The position numbers were made by a program, and so were the translations under genes. Of a DNA stretch of 64,000 bases, positions 34,235 to 44,208 are shown in pieces. Below the pieces are notes generated by a model, which did not search any database, was not told the origin of the DNA, and saw only the letters and a program-made list of their open reading frames with translations. The DNA is taken from positions 18,494 through 82,493 of the forward strand of contig CAYJGK010000003.1 in assembly GCA_964370065.1 (NCBI GenBank), read 5' to 3'. How positions within the stretch are numbered: the first letter of the stretch is position 1; each line of letters opens with the position of its first letter. The stretch is from CAMQRS01 sp964370065. GTDB lineage: Bacteria; Bacillota_I; Bacilli_A; Erysipelotrichales; Erysipelotrichaceae.

Positions 34235-36058
34235 ATGAGTAAACAAAAGATTATTAATATTGCAGTAATTGCCCATGTAGATGCAGGAAAAAGTACTTTA
34301 GTCGATGCTTTCTTAAATCAAAGTGGAGTGTTTAGAAGTAATGAAGAAGTAGTAGACTGTGTAATGGATAGTAATGACTTAGAACGTGAAAGAGGAATTA
34401 CAATTTATGCAAAAAACTGTAGTATTATGCATGAAGATGTAAAAATCAATATTGTTGATACACCAGGACATGCAGACTTCTCAAGTGAAGTAGAACGCAT
34501 TATTAAAACAGTAGATACAGTTATCTTATTAGTAGATAGTAGTGAAGGACCAATGCCTCAAACAAGATTTGTTCTTCAAAAGTCATTAGAAATGGGATTA
34601 AAACCAATTTTATTAATTAATAAAATTGATAAAAAAGACCAAAGAGCCCTTGAAGTAGTAGATATGGTTTATGAATTATTCTTAGACTTAAATGCAACAG
34701 ATGAACAATTAGATTTCCCAATCTTATATGGTATTGCGAAACAAGGAATTGTACAATACGATATGGAAACACCTAGTGAAACGTTAGAACCATTGTTTAA
34801 AACAATTATTTCTCATTGTGATACATACCCTGATCGTGATGAAGAAAAATTACAATTACAAGTTAGCGCGTTAGATTATGATGAATATATCGGGCGTTTA
34901 GGTATTGGGCGTGTTTATAAAGGTGTGATAAGAGAAGGGCAAACCATTGCTGTTTGCGATAGTTTAGGTAATGTAAGAAATGCCCAAATTGGACAATTAT
35001 TCATTTACCGTGGATTAGCCAAATCAAGAGTAAAGGAAGCAGCAAGTGGAGAAATAGTTGTATTTAGTGGGATTTCTAATATCTCTATTGGAGAAACATT
35101 ATGTTTCAATAAGGATAATTTAGATCCAATGGAAATGATTAGTGTAGAGGAACCTACTTTATCTATGAACTTCATTGTTAATAAAAGCCCATTTGCAGGA
35201 CAGAGTGGGAAATATGTAACATCACGTAACTTAAAAGAACGTTTAGAAAAAGAGTTAGAAGTTAATGTAGGATTGCGTGTAGAAGAAACAGAATCTGCTG
35301 ATATGTTTAGAGTTTCAGGTAGAGGAGAACTACATATTTCTATTTTACTTGAAAACATGCGTAGAGAAGGGTATGAAATTGCAGTTTCTAAACCAGAAGT
35401 TATCCTCCACAAAGAAAATGACCAGCTAATGGAACCAATTGAAGAAGTAGTAGCTTTAGCACCTAGTGATTATTCAGGAACAATCATCAACAAATTGAAC
35501 TTAAGAAAAGGGCAATTAGTGAATATGGAAGAAGAAAATGGTTATTGTAGAATTGTATACCATGCTCCTACACGAGGATTGTTAGGTTACCGTAGTGAGT
35601 TCATTAATGATACACATGGAGAAGGTACATTAGTTCGTAGAGTTTGTGGCTATGAACCATATAAAGGAGAAATCCAAGAACGTGCAAATGGGGCGTTAGT
35701 CTCTACAGAAACAGGTAAAGCCATGACCTATGCATTATGGAACATTCAAGAACGTGGTCAGTTATTCATTCCTGCTCAAACAGAAGTGTATGAAGGAATG
35801 ATTATTGGGTTAAGTGCTAGAAATGTCGACATGGATGTAAACCCGATTAAAAATAAAAAATTAACATCCATCCGCAGTAGTGGAAATGATGATGCAATGA
35901 AACTTGTGCCACCTAAAATTTTAAGTTTAGAAGAGGCGTTAGAATTCATTAACGATGATGAATTAGTAGAAATTACTCCTTCAAGCATCCGTTTACGTAA
36001 AAAAGGACTAAAACCATTTGAACGTAAACAATACTTAAAATCAAAAGTACAAGAATAA
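34235..36058 (+). CDS. typA: Ribosome-associated GTPase TypA/BipA
   Basis: 607 residues with GTPase motifs G1 AHVDAGKST, switch region DSNDLERERGIT, G3 DTPGHADF and G4 NKID, then EF-G-like domains and the TypA-specific C-terminal domain (RGLLGYRSEFINDTHGEGT). It binds ribosomes under stress or cold and aids 50S assembly. G1 reads HVDAGKST where most TypA have HVDHGKTT, a mild variation. It has its own promoter region and terminator. Confidence 0.95.
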   Translation: MSKQKIINIAVIAHVDAGKSTLVDAFLNQSGVFRSNEEVVDCVMDSNDLERERGITIYAKNCSIMHEDVKINIVDTPGHADFSSEVERIIKTVDTVILLVDSSEGPMPQTRFVLQKSLEMGLKPILLINKIDKKDQRALEVVDMVYELFLDLNATDEQLDFPILYGIAKQGIVQYDMETPSETLEPLFKTIISHCDTYPDRDEEKLQLQVSALDYDEYIGRLGIGRVYKGVIREGQTIAVCDSLGNVRNAQIGQLFIYRGLAKSRVKEAASGEIVVFSGISNISIGETLCFNKDNLDPMEMISVEEPTLSMNFIVNKSPFAGQSGKYVTSRNLKERLEKELEVNVGLRVEETESADMFRVSGRGELHISILLENMRREGYEIAVSKPEVILHKENDQLMEPIEEVVALAPSDYSGTIINKLNLRKGQLVNMEEENGYCRIVYHAPTRGLLGYRSEFINDTHGEGTLVRRVCGYEPYKGEIQERANGALVSTETGKAMTYALWNIQERGQLFIPAQTEVYEGMIIGLSARNVDMDVNPIKNKKLTSIRSSGNDDAMKLVPPKILSLEEALEFINDDELVEITPSSIRLRKKGLKPFERKQYLKSKVQE

Positions 36059-36066
36059 TAATTTAG

Positions 36067-36097
36067 ACTATGTTGCTTAAGCAATATAGTTTTTTTT
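36067..36097 (+). terminator. Intrinsic terminator after typA
   Basis: ACTATGTTGC and GCAATATAGT form a 10-bp stem (one G-U) with loop TTAA and seven T. Confidence 0.85.
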
Positions 36098-36147
36098 ATT
36101 ACAATAATTGGTAAAAGTGCTATACTTTAAATATAGAGGGTGATATT

Positions 36148-37608
36148 ATGTCAATTATAAAAGTAAATGACTTAAGTTTTACACATGATGCAAGTGCTAT
36201 CACTTTATTTGAAAATATTCATTTTACTATTGATACAAATTGGAAATTAGGATTAATTGGAAGAAATGGTAGGGGGAAAACAACGTTGCTGCAATTATTT
36301 ATGGAGCGATATGAGTATAGTGGACAAATTCATAATAGTGTTACTTTTTCCTATTTTCCATATTCAGTCAATGAAAAAGAATTAACCATCGATATTGTAG
36401 GGGATGATTGGCGAATTTACAAAGAACTATCCTTATTAGAAGTAGATGAAGGCGTATTGTATCGCCCTTTTCATACATTATCTAGTGGAGAGCAAACCAA
36501 AGTGTTGCTAGCAGCCTTGTTTGTGAAAGAACATCATTTTTTATTAATTGATGAGCCAACGAATCATTTAGACCAAGAAGGAAGATTGTTGTTAAGTGCT
36601 TATCTAAAAAAGAAGAAGGGGTTTATACTAGTTTCACATGATCGATATTTTATGGATCACTGTGTGGACCATATTATGTCAATTAATAAAACTCATATAG
36701 AAATTGTAAAGGGTAATTTCAGTAGTTGGCATAGTAATAAAGCTAATCAAGAACAATTAGAAAGAGAACACAACAAAAAATTGACAAAGGAAATTAATCG
36801 TTTGAATACAACGTCAAAGGAAAAGGTAGTATGGTCAGATCGAATTGAAAAAAGCAAATCGAGAAAAGTGAACCCTGAAGCATTGGATAAAGGATATATA
36901 GGGCATCAAGCTGCAAAAATGATGAAACGTGCAAAAACGATAGAGAATAGAATGCATAAGCAAATACAAGAAAAAGAGGGTTTGTTGAAAGATTTAGAAT
37001 ACACAAGTGAATTAAAAATAAATTCTTTAAAATATCATGCTAATCGTCTTTTAGAAGCGAAAAATTTAAACATTTATTATGATGAAAACTGTATTGTTAG
37101 TAATTTAGATTTCACTTTATTGCAAGGTCATAAAATACATCTAAAAGGATCCAATGGAAGTGGGAAATCAAGCTTAATTAAATTAATCTTAGGAGAAGAT
37201 ATTGCATATTGCGGGCGATTATACAAATCCAAAGGATTAACTATTTCTTATATCTCGCAAGATATATCTCATTTAAAAGGAAGTTTAGCGATGTTTGAAA
37301 AAAGGGAGCAACTGGATGTAACTTTATTCAAAACGATATTACGCAAACTTGATTTCACTAGAGAACATTTTACTCAAAATTTAGAAACGTATAGTGCTGG
37401 TCAAAAAAAGAAAGTGTTAATCGCAGCATCTTTAGCTACACAAGCGCATTTATACATTTGGGATGAACCACTGAATTACATTGATGTGATTTCTCGAGTA
37501 CAAATTGAAGAAGTCATAAAGCAAAGCGTAATGACACTATTATTTGTAGAACATGATAAAATGTTTAGTGATGCGATTGCAGATGGTGTGATATCTTTAA
37601 ATAAATAA
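36148..37608 (+). CDS. ABC-F ATPase of the Lsa/Vga type, predicted ribosome-protection protein
   Basis: 486 residues with two ABC domains and no membrane segment. Domain 1: GLIGRNGRGKTTLL, LSSGEQTKVLL, LLIDEPTNHLD. Domain 2: GSNGSGKSSLI, SAGQKKKVLIAASL, LYIWDEPLNYID. Phrases such as NWKLGLIGRNGRGKTTLL, KKKGFILVSHDR, LYIWDEPLNY and TLLFVEHD are those of Lsa-type antibiotic-resistance ABC-F proteins, which push lincosamides, pleuromutilins and streptogramin A off the ribosome. The basic interdomain linker (about 185-285) is the antibiotic-resistance determinant region. No long leader with an attenuator fits in the 50-base gap to typA. Actual resistance is a prediction. Confidence 0.82.
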   Translation: MSIIKVNDLSFTHDASAITLFENIHFTIDTNWKLGLIGRNGRGKTTLLQLFMERYEYSGQIHNSVTFSYFPYSVNEKELTIDIVGDDWRIYKELSLLEVDEGVLYRPFHTLSSGEQTKVLLAALFVKEHHFLLIDEPTNHLDQEGRLLLSAYLKKKKGFILVSHDRYFMDHCVDHIMSINKTHIEIVKGNFSSWHSNKANQEQLEREHNKKLTKEINRLNTTSKEKVVWSDRIEKSKSRKVNPEALDKGYIGHQAAKMMKRAKTIENRMHKQIQEKEGLLKDLEYTSELKINSLKYHANRLLEAKNLNIYYDENCIVSNLDFTLLQGHKIHLKGSNGSGKSSLIKLILGEDIAYCGRLYKSKGLTISYISQDISHLKGSLAMFEKREQLDVTLFKTILRKLDFTREHFTQNLETYSAGQKKKVLIAASLATQAHLYIWDEPLNYIDVISRVQIEEVIKQSVMTLLFVEHDKMFSDAIADGVISLNK

Positions 37609-37630
37609 TTTATAAAACTGCATATTTTCA

Positions 37631-37659
37631 TTGAATAATCATGCTAGTTTGTTTATAAT
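37631..37659 (+). promoter_or_regulatory. Promoter of the valS leader
   Basis: TTGAAT (37631-37636), 17 bases, TATAAT (37654-37659). Transcription would start near 37666. Confidence 0.7.
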
Positions 37660-37667
37660 AAATTACA

Positions 37668-37879
37668 TAAATACAAAGAACAGAAGGAGTATTTATTAAA
37701 CATTTATAGAGAGCTTTTGGTTGGTGAAAAAAAGTAATGGATAATAAAGAAGGTAGTCTGGGAGTAGATTTTTTGAACTAGAGTAAAAAAATACGTCACT
37801 CGCGTTAAGAGTTAAGGTGTAGCAATACATAAATTAAGGTGGTACCACGAACATTCGTCCTTTGGGTGAATGTTTTTTT
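37668..37879 (+). promoter_or_regulatory. T-box riboswitch for valS
   Basis: The AGAGAGC-TTTTGGTTGGTGAAAA Stem I end and the T-box core AAGGTGGTACCACG (37836-37849) are diagnostic. A terminator stem, GAACATTC (37849-37856) with GAATGTT (37868-37874), is followed by seven T. Uncharged tRNA-Val should promote readthrough into valS. Confidence 0.92.
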
Positions 37880-37901
37880 ATTTAAAAACAGGAGGAAACA
37901 A

Positions 37902-40508
37902 ATGATGTTAGACAAAAAGTATGAGCATAAAAAAATTGAAAGTAAGTATTATCAAAATTGGATTAAAGAAGGATATTTCACAGCAGGTGATGTAAGTAAA
38001 AAACCATATTGCATGGTTATTCCCCCACCAAATGTGACGGGTAAGTTACACTTAGGGCATGCATGGGATAACACGATTCAAGATATTATTGCTCGTTATA
38101 AAAGGTTACAAGGCTTTGATGTATTATGGGTAAGTGGAATGGATCATGCAGGGATTGCCACACAAGCTAAAGTAGACGAAAGATTAAAAGAAGCTGGCAT
38201 TTCACGTTATGACTTGGGGAGAGAAAAATTCTTAGAAAAAGCGTGGGAATGGAAAGAAGAATATGCTACACACATTCGTGAACAGTGGTCAGTATTAGGG
38301 CTATCGTTAGACTATTCAAGAGAGCGATTTACATTAGATGATGGATTAAGTGAGGCTGTAAAAAAGGTATTTATTGACTTATATAACGATGGTTTAATTT
38401 ATCAAGGAGAACGTATTATTAACTGGGATCCACAGGCGAAAACAGCTTTAAGCAATATTGAGGTGGAGCATAAAGAAGTAGAAGGTGCTATGTATTACTT
38501 TAAATATCAAGTGGTAGATAGTGATCAACAATTAATTATTGCAACCACTCGTCCTGAAACAATGTTCGCTGATCAAGCGGTATTTGTACACCCTGACGAT
38601 TTACGTTATCGCGACATTATTGGTAAATCAGTCATTAATCCAGCTACACAACAAGCCATTCCTATTATGGCTGATGATTATATTGATATGGAATTTGGAA
38701 CTGCGGTTATGAAATGTACACCGGCACATGACCCAAATGACTTTGTTTTAGCTAAAAAATATGATTTGGCTATGCCTATTTGTATGCACCCTGATGGTAC
38801 AATGAATGAAATGGCTCATAAATATGAAGGAATGGATCGTTTTGCTTGTCGTAAAGCATTAATTGAAGATTTTAAAGCAGCAGGAGTTGTTGAAAAAATT
38901 GACGTACATATGCATCAAGTTGGGCATTCTCAAAGAACAGGAGTCATTGTAGAACCTTATTTAAGTAAACAATGGTTCGTATCAATGAAACCATTAGCAA
39001 AGGAAGTGTTAGCTGCCCAATTAGAAGAAGAGGAGAGAATCAATTTCTATCCAAAAAGATTTGAAAAAACATTTACACAATGGTTAGAAAATATTGAAGA
39101 CTGGTGTATTTCAAGACAATTATGGTGGGGGCATAGAATTCCTGCTTACTACCATAAAGATACAAATGAAATTTATGTAGGAGACACAGCACCTGTGGAT
39201 ATAGAAAATTATTATCAAGATGAAGATGTATTAGATACTTGGTTTTCTAGTGCACTGTGGCCGTTTTCAACACTTGGTTGGCCAAATGAAAGCGATGATT
39301 TTGATCGTTACTTTCCAAATGATTCTTTAAGTACGGGATATGATATTATTTTCTTCTGGGTTGCACGTATGGCTTTCCAAGCACGCTATTGCACCAAACA
39401 AAGACCTTTTAAAGATGTCTTAATTCATGGGTTAATTCGTGACCCACAAGGTAGAAAAATGTCTAAGTCATTAGGAAATGGTGTAGATCCAATCGAGGTT
39501 GTAGATAAATTTGGATGTGATGCCTTACGTTTTTTCTTAACAACCAATTCAACACCAGGGCAAGATATGCGTTTTATTGAAGAAAAAGTAGAATCTAGTT
39601 CTAATTTTATAAACAAAGTATACAATGCAAGTAAATACGTTATGATGAATATTGAAGGATTCGATATCAAACAATCGGATTTTACACATATGACATTTAT
39701 TGATCAATGGATTATGGATAAATTAAATACGACGATTACTAATGTTTCAATGAATATGGATCGTTATGAGTTTGCATTAGCAGGAAATGAATTATATGAT
39801 TTTATTTGGAATGATTTCTGTAATTGGTATATTGAATTAAGTAAAATTAGTTTACAATCTAAAGATACACAAGTTAAATTAGCAACACAATCTGTGTTAT
39901 ACCATGTATTGGTATCCATTATTAAAATGTTGCACCCTTATATGCCTTTTGTGAGTGAAGAAATCTATTTGGCTTTACCACATACTAAGGCAAGTATTAA
40001 TTTGGAAAGTTATCCAGTAGTAATGGAAACAAACTTTACAGTAGAAGAACGTAAAGTGGTGGAGCATTTATTAACTTTAGTTGGGGTAGCACGTGAAGTA
40101 AAAGCGGAATACAATATGAAACCTTCTGCTGAAATTGAAATGATAATTAAAAATATTAATAATGAAATCATTACATTGCATCCATTAGCATCTGAGTTAT
40201 TAACTAAAATTGCGAAAGTGAATATCATTTTAGAAGATAAACAAGAAGAGATGGTTGTACGTGCCATTGAACAAGGTAGTGTACATATTCCAATGAGTGA
40301 GTTAATTGATATCGAAAGTGAAAAAATTAATTTAACGAATGAAAAAGCAAAATTAGAAGGAGAAATCAAACGTGGAGAGCAAATGCTTGCTAACCCTAAT
40401 TTTGTGAATAAAGCACCTGCACAAAAAGTGGATGCGGAAAAAGAAAAGTTAGAAAACTATAAAAAACAATACCAGATTGTAGTCGATCGGTTAGTTCAAA
40501 TTGGATAA
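37902..40508 (+). CDS. valS: Valyl-tRNA synthetase
   Basis: 868 residues, full length. The HIGH motif is in NVTGKLHLGHAWD, KMSKS in GRKMSKSLGNG, the editing domain lies between (TTRPETMFAD), and a C-terminal coiled coil ends the chain. The start is ATG 37902 with AGGAGG six bases upstream (ATG 37905 also possible); frames starting earlier fall in the T-box terminator. Class I synthetase charging tRNA-Val. Confidence 0.97.
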   Translation: MMLDKKYEHKKIESKYYQNWIKEGYFTAGDVSKKPYCMVIPPPNVTGKLHLGHAWDNTIQDIIARYKRLQGFDVLWVSGMDHAGIATQAKVDERLKEAGISRYDLGREKFLEKAWEWKEEYATHIREQWSVLGLSLDYSRERFTLDDGLSEAVKKVFIDLYNDGLIYQGERIINWDPQAKTALSNIEVEHKEVEGAMYYFKYQVVDSDQQLIIATTRPETMFADQAVFVHPDDLRYRDIIGKSVINPATQQAIPIMADDYIDMEFGTAVMKCTPAHDPNDFVLAKKYDLAMPICMHPDGTMNEMAHKYEGMDRFACRKALIEDFKAAGVVEKIDVHMHQVGHSQRTGVIVEPYLSKQWFVSMKPLAKEVLAAQLEEEERINFYPKRFEKTFTQWLENIEDWCISRQLWWGHRIPAYYHKDTNEIYVGDTAPVDIENYYQDEDVLDTWFSSALWPFSTLGWPNESDDFDRYFPNDSLSTGYDIIFFWVARMAFQARYCTKQRPFKDVLIHGLIRDPQGRKMSKSLGNGVDPIEVVDKFGCDALRFFLTTNSTPGQDMRFIEEKVESSSNFINKVYNASKYVMMNIEGFDIKQSDFTHMTFIDQWIMDKLNTTITNVSMNMDRYEFALAGNELYDFIWNDFCNWYIELSKISLQSKDTQVKLATQSVLYHVLVSIIKMLHPYMPFVSEEIYLALPHTKASINLESYPVVMETNFTVEERKVVEHLLTLVGVAREVKAEYNMKPSAEIEMIIKNINNEIITLHPLASELLTKIAKVNIILEDKQEEMVVRAIEQGSVHIPMSELIDIESEKINLTNEKAKLEGEIKRGEQMLANPNFVNKAPAQKVDAEKEKLENYKKQYQIVVDRLVQIG

Positions 40509-40512
40509 TACT

Positions 40513-40553
40513 TAAAGATGTGATAATGTAAATTATTGCATCTTTTTATTTGT
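40513..40553 (+). terminator. Intrinsic terminator after valS
   Basis: AAAGATGTGATAAT and ATTATTGCATCTTT form a 14-bp stem (two G-U) with loop GTAA and a TTATTT tail. Confidence 0.8.
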
Positions 40554-40611
40554 GCAAGTAATTAAATTTTTCACAAGGCAAAAAAAACTAGATATGAAAG
40601 TTTGAATTTAG

Positions 40612-40638
40612 TATAATATATTTATGTAAACGATTGCA
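40612..40638 (+). promoter_or_regulatory. ppdK promoter with cre-like site
   Basis: TATAAT (40612-40617) is followed by TGTAAACGATTGCA (40625-40638), which differs from the CcpA cre consensus TGWNANCGNTNWCA at one position. Lying at the start site, it would allow carbon-catabolite control of pyruvate phosphate dikinase. Confidence 0.55.
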
Positions 40639-40654
40639 CATAAAGGAGGAATAT

Positions 40655-43288
40655 ATGGCTAATAAATTTGTTTATAACTTCCATGAAGGAAATGGAACAA
40701 TGAAAGAATTGTTAGGGGGAAAAGGGGCAAACCTTGCAGAGATGATTAATCTAGGCATGCCAGTACCTTTCGGTTTTACGATTACAACTGCAGCATGTAA
40801 TGATTATTATGATAGCGGCAGAAAGATTAGTGCAAGTATTCAAGCAGAGATTGATTCTCATATTAAGCGTTTAGAAGAAGAAAGTGGTAAGGAATTAGGG
40901 AATCCCAATAATCCACTTTTAGTATCCGTGCGTAGTGGCGCAAGAGCGAGTATGCCTGGAATGATGGATACTATTTTAAATTTAGGTTTAAATGATGAAG
41001 TTGTAGAAGGGTTAGCAACATTAACGAATAATCCAAGATTTGCATATGACTCATACCGTCGTTTCATTCAAATGTTTGCAGATGTGGTAATGGGCTTATC
41101 AAAATCAAAGTTTGAAATTGTCATTGATGATATCAAACGTGAAAAAAATGTTGAGTTAGACACAGATTTAACAACTGAAGATATTAAGGAGATGGTGAAA
41201 CGCTTTAAAGCCTTTTATCGTTCTCAATTAAATGTTGAATTCCCAAATGATCCAAAATTGCAATTATACAAAGCAATTGAAGCCGTGTTTAAATCATGGT
41301 ATACAGAACGTGCAGTATACTATCGTCAAATGAATGATATTCCATCAAATTGGGGAACTGCAGTAAATGTACAAATGATGGTGTTTGGAAATATGGGGGA
41401 AACAAGTGGTACAGGAGTTGCCTTTACCCGTAATCCATCGACTGGAGAAAATAAGCTGTTTGGAGAATTCTTAATGAATGCACAAGGTGAAGATGTTGTA
41501 GCTGGGACAAGAACTCCTCAAACAATTGATCACTTAGAAGATATTATGCCAAATATTTATAATGAATTTGTGGATATTACAAAGCGTTTAGAGGCACATT
41601 ATCATGATATGCAAGATATGGAATTTACTATCGAAAATGAAAAATTATTCATGTTGCAAACAAGAAATGGAAAAAGAACAGCAAAAGCAGCTCTAAAAAT
41701 TGCTTGTGATTTAGTAGATGAGCAATTACTAACGAAGGAAGAAGCTATATTGATGGTTGATCCTAAGCAATTAGATGCCTTGTTGCACCCTACATTTGAT
41801 CCTGTCCATTTACAAGAAGCGCAAATTATCGCAAATGGATTACCTGCCTCACCAGGGGCTGCTACAGGACAAGTCGTTTTCCATGCAGACGATGCGGTTG
41901 CTTATGCAAGTAAAGGACATAGAGTTATCTTAGTTCGATTAGAAACGAGCCCTGAAGATATTAAAGGAATGGCAAGTTCAAAAGGAATCTTAACAGTGCG
42001 AGGTGGTATGACTAGTCATGCAGCAGTCGTGGCAAGAGGAATGGGAATTTGTTGTGTATCAGGGTGTGGAGAAATCGCTATTGATATAGAAAATAAACTA
42101 TTTAAAATAAACGATCGTATATTTAAAGAATACGATTATATTTCAATTGATGGTTCAACTGGAAATATTTATGGAGAAGAACTAAAAACTATTCCTGCCT
42201 CTATTTCAGGAGATTTTGAAAAATTTATGACTTGGGCAGATGATTATCGTACTTTAAATGTAAGAACAAATGCGGATACACCAAAAGATGCAAAACAAGC
42301 AATTTCATTTGGAGCTGAAGGTATTGGATTAATTCGTACGGAACATATGTTCTTTGAAGGCGATCGTATCAAGGCGATTCGTGAAATGATTGTTGCGAAA
42401 ACAAGTGAGCAAAGAGAGCGTGCTTTAGCTAAAGTGTTACCTATGCAACGTCAAGATTTTGAAGATATTTATGTAGCTATGGAAGGAAGGCCAGTAACGG
42501 TACGTTATTTAGATCCCCCATTACATGAATTCTTACCTACTTCATCATACGATATTACTACATTAGCAAATGATATGTATATGGAAATTGATGAATTAAA
42601 AATGATTATTCAAAGCTTACATGAATTTAACCCAATGATGGGACACCGTGGTTGTCGTCTATCTATTTCTTACCCGGAAATTGCGAAAATGCAAACGCGT
42701 GCAGTCATTGAAGCGGCAATCAATGTAAATGAACAATATCCTTCTTTTAATGTGATTCCAGAGATCATGATTCCATTAGTAGGAGATGTGAACGAATTAG
42801 CATTTGTGAAACGTGTCGTACAAGAAGTAGCTGAAGAAATTATTGCACAACGTGGTGTAAATTTAACATATACGGTAGGAACAATGATTGAAATACCTAG
42901 AGCAGCTTTATTAGCTAACGAAATTGCAACAGAAGCAGATTTCTTCTCTTTTGGAACAAATGACTTAACACAGATGACGTTCGGTTTTTCAAGAGATGAT
43001 GCAGGTTCATTCTTAAATGATTACTATGATAAAAAAGTATACGAACAAGACCCATTTGCTCGTTTAGACCAAAATGGTGTTGGAAAATTAGTAGAATTAG
43101 CTTCTCGTTTAGGTAGGGAAACAAAACCAAACTTAAAATTAGGTATTTGTGGAGAACATGGAGGAGATCCTGCAAGTATTGAATTCTGTCATAAATGCGG
43201 ATTAAATTATGTATCTTGTTCACCATATCGTGTGCCAATTGCAAGATTAGCAGCAGCTCAAGCAGCTTTACGCTTTCCAAAAGGATAA
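40655..43288 (+). CDS. ppdK: Pyruvate, phosphate dikinase
   Basis: 877 residues. The N-terminal ATP-grasp domain (GGKGANLAEM, VRSGARASMPGMMDT), the phosphohistidine domain with GGMTSHAAVVARGMG (catalytic His) and the C-terminal PEP/pyruvate barrel (CGEHGGDPASIEFC) are all present. It interconverts pyruvate/ATP/Pi and PEP/AMP/PPi and in anaerobes often works glycolytically as a PPi-saving pyruvate kinase. ATG 40655 with AAAGGAGGA is the start. Monocistronic with a cre-like site. Confidence 0.97.
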   Translation: MANKFVYNFHEGNGTMKELLGGKGANLAEMINLGMPVPFGFTITTAACNDYYDSGRKISASIQAEIDSHIKRLEEESGKELGNPNNPLLVSVRSGARASMPGMMDTILNLGLNDEVVEGLATLTNNPRFAYDSYRRFIQMFADVVMGLSKSKFEIVIDDIKREKNVELDTDLTTEDIKEMVKRFKAFYRSQLNVEFPNDPKLQLYKAIEAVFKSWYTERAVYYRQMNDIPSNWGTAVNVQMMVFGNMGETSGTGVAFTRNPSTGENKLFGEFLMNAQGEDVVAGTRTPQTIDHLEDIMPNIYNEFVDITKRLEAHYHDMQDMEFTIENEKLFMLQTRNGKRTAKAALKIACDLVDEQLLTKEEAILMVDPKQLDALLHPTFDPVHLQEAQIIANGLPASPGAATGQVVFHADDAVAYASKGHRVILVRLETSPEDIKGMASSKGILTVRGGMTSHAAVVARGMGICCVSGCGEIAIDIENKLFKINDRIFKEYDYISIDGSTGNIYGEELKTIPASISGDFEKFMTWADDYRTLNVRTNADTPKDAKQAISFGAEGIGLIRTEHMFFEGDRIKAIREMIVAKTSEQRERALAKVLPMQRQDFEDIYVAMEGRPVTVRYLDPPLHEFLPTSSYDITTLANDMYMEIDELKMIIQSLHEFNPMMGHRGCRLSISYPEIAKMQTRAVIEAAINVNEQYPSFNVIPEIMIPLVGDVNELAFVKRVVQEVAEEIIAQRGVNLTYTVGTMIEIPRAALLANEIATEADFFSFGTNDLTQMTFGFSRDDAGSFLNDYYDKKVYEQDPFARLDQNGVGKLVELASRLGRETKPNLKLGICGEHGGDPASIEFCHKCGLNYVSCSPYRVPIARLAAAQAALRFPKG

Positions 43289-43293
43289 ATTTG

Positions 43294-43326
43294 ATACACA
43301 AGGTGTTTATTACCTTGTGTATTTTT
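43294..43326 (+). terminator. Intrinsic terminator after ppdK
   Basis: ATACACAAGGT and ACCTTGTGTAT form a perfect 11-bp stem followed by TTTTT. Confidence 0.88.
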
Positions 43327-43368
43327 ATACAGATTGTGTGGTATACTTAATATATAAAGAGGTGTAAT

Positions 43369-44100
43369 ATGAAATTTGAAGAAAGAGTACTACAAAAAGA
43401 ATTTCAGTTAAACGATACTGATGATTTAATTATTGAATATATTCGTAACCATCGTGAACATATTTCAGAAATTACTATTCAAATGATTGCTAAAGAATTA
43501 TTTATTGTACCAAATGCGATTATGCGCTTAGCACATAAATTAAATTATCAAGGATTTTCCGAGTTAAAAACGCTATTAAAACAAGAACAAGAAAAATTAC
43601 AAGAAACACCAAGATTACTTTCCAACAGCATCATTAAGACGTTAGATATTATGGATTACAAAAAAATTGAATTAGTGGTAGCAAAGTGTTGCCATGCCAA
43701 AGAAGTTCACTTCATTGGTGTGGGAGAGTCAGGGGCGCACTGTAAAATGATGGTTGATAATTTTAAAAGCATCAAAAAACATGCAACAACTTATGACACG
43801 TATCGAGAAATTGAATACCGTATGAATGAATGCAGTGAAAAAGATGTGGTATTCGTGGTCAGTGCAAGTGGAGCAAATGAACGAATGAACGATTTGGTAC
43901 AAGTAGCGAAAGACAAAGGTGCATTTATTATATCCCTTACACATTTTAGTAAAAACCCAACTAGTCAAATTGCCAATATTCCATTATTTTATTGGGGTGA
44001 AAAATATGTACAAAATGGATATGATGTCGGAGATCGTACCGGGATGATGATTCTGTTAAGGGAAATAAGTGAAGTGTTTTGGAGAAACTATAGTGTATAA
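43369..44100 (+). CDS. RpiR-family transcriptional regulator
   Basis: 243 residues: an N-terminal winged helix-turn-helix (IQMIAKELFIVPNAIMRLAHKLNYQGFSELK) and a C-terminal SIS sugar-phosphate-binding domain (VHFIGVGESG, VVFVVSASGANERM). RpiR proteins sense phosphosugars. It lies directly upstream of a PTS/mannosidase/glycerate kinase operon, and mannose-6-phosphate or mannosyl-6-phosphate-glycerate is the likely effector. Ribosome site AAGAGGTG. It has its own terminator, so it is a separate unit. Confidence 0.88.
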   Translation: MKFEERVLQKEFQLNDTDDLIIEYIRNHREHISEITIQMIAKELFIVPNAIMRLAHKLNYQGFSELKTLLKQEQEKLQETPRLLSNSIIKTLDIMDYKKIELVVAKCCHAKEVHFIGVGESGAHCKMMVDNFKSIKKHATTYDTYREIEYRMNECSEKDVVFVVSASGANERMNDLVQVAKDKGAFIISLTHFSKNPTSQIANIPLFYWGEKYVQNGYDVGDRTGMMILLREISEVFWRNYSV

Positions 44101-44143
44101 ATACACATAGTTTCCTTTTTTTTATCTAATCTGTGTATTTTAA
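44099..44143 (+). terminator. Intrinsic terminator after the RpiR gene
   Basis: AAATACACA (from 44099) and TGTGTATTT (44132-44140) form a 9-bp stem with a long loop and a short T-rich tail. Confidence 0.5.
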
Positions 44144-44158
44144 TTCTAAAAACGCAGA

Positions 44159-44189
44159 TGTAAACGCTTAACGATGCTATTATGGCATC
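44159..44189 (+). promoter_or_regulatory. cre-like site and small inverted repeat before the PTS gene
   Basis: TGTAAACGCTTA (44159-44170) matches the first 12 positions of the cre consensus. GATGC-tattatg-GCATC (44173-44189) follows and could be the regulator's operator or an RNA hairpin. Both lie just upstream of the ribosome site of the PTS gene. Confidence 0.45.
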
Positions 44190-44208
44190 AGTTAAAAGGA
44201 GAGATATT

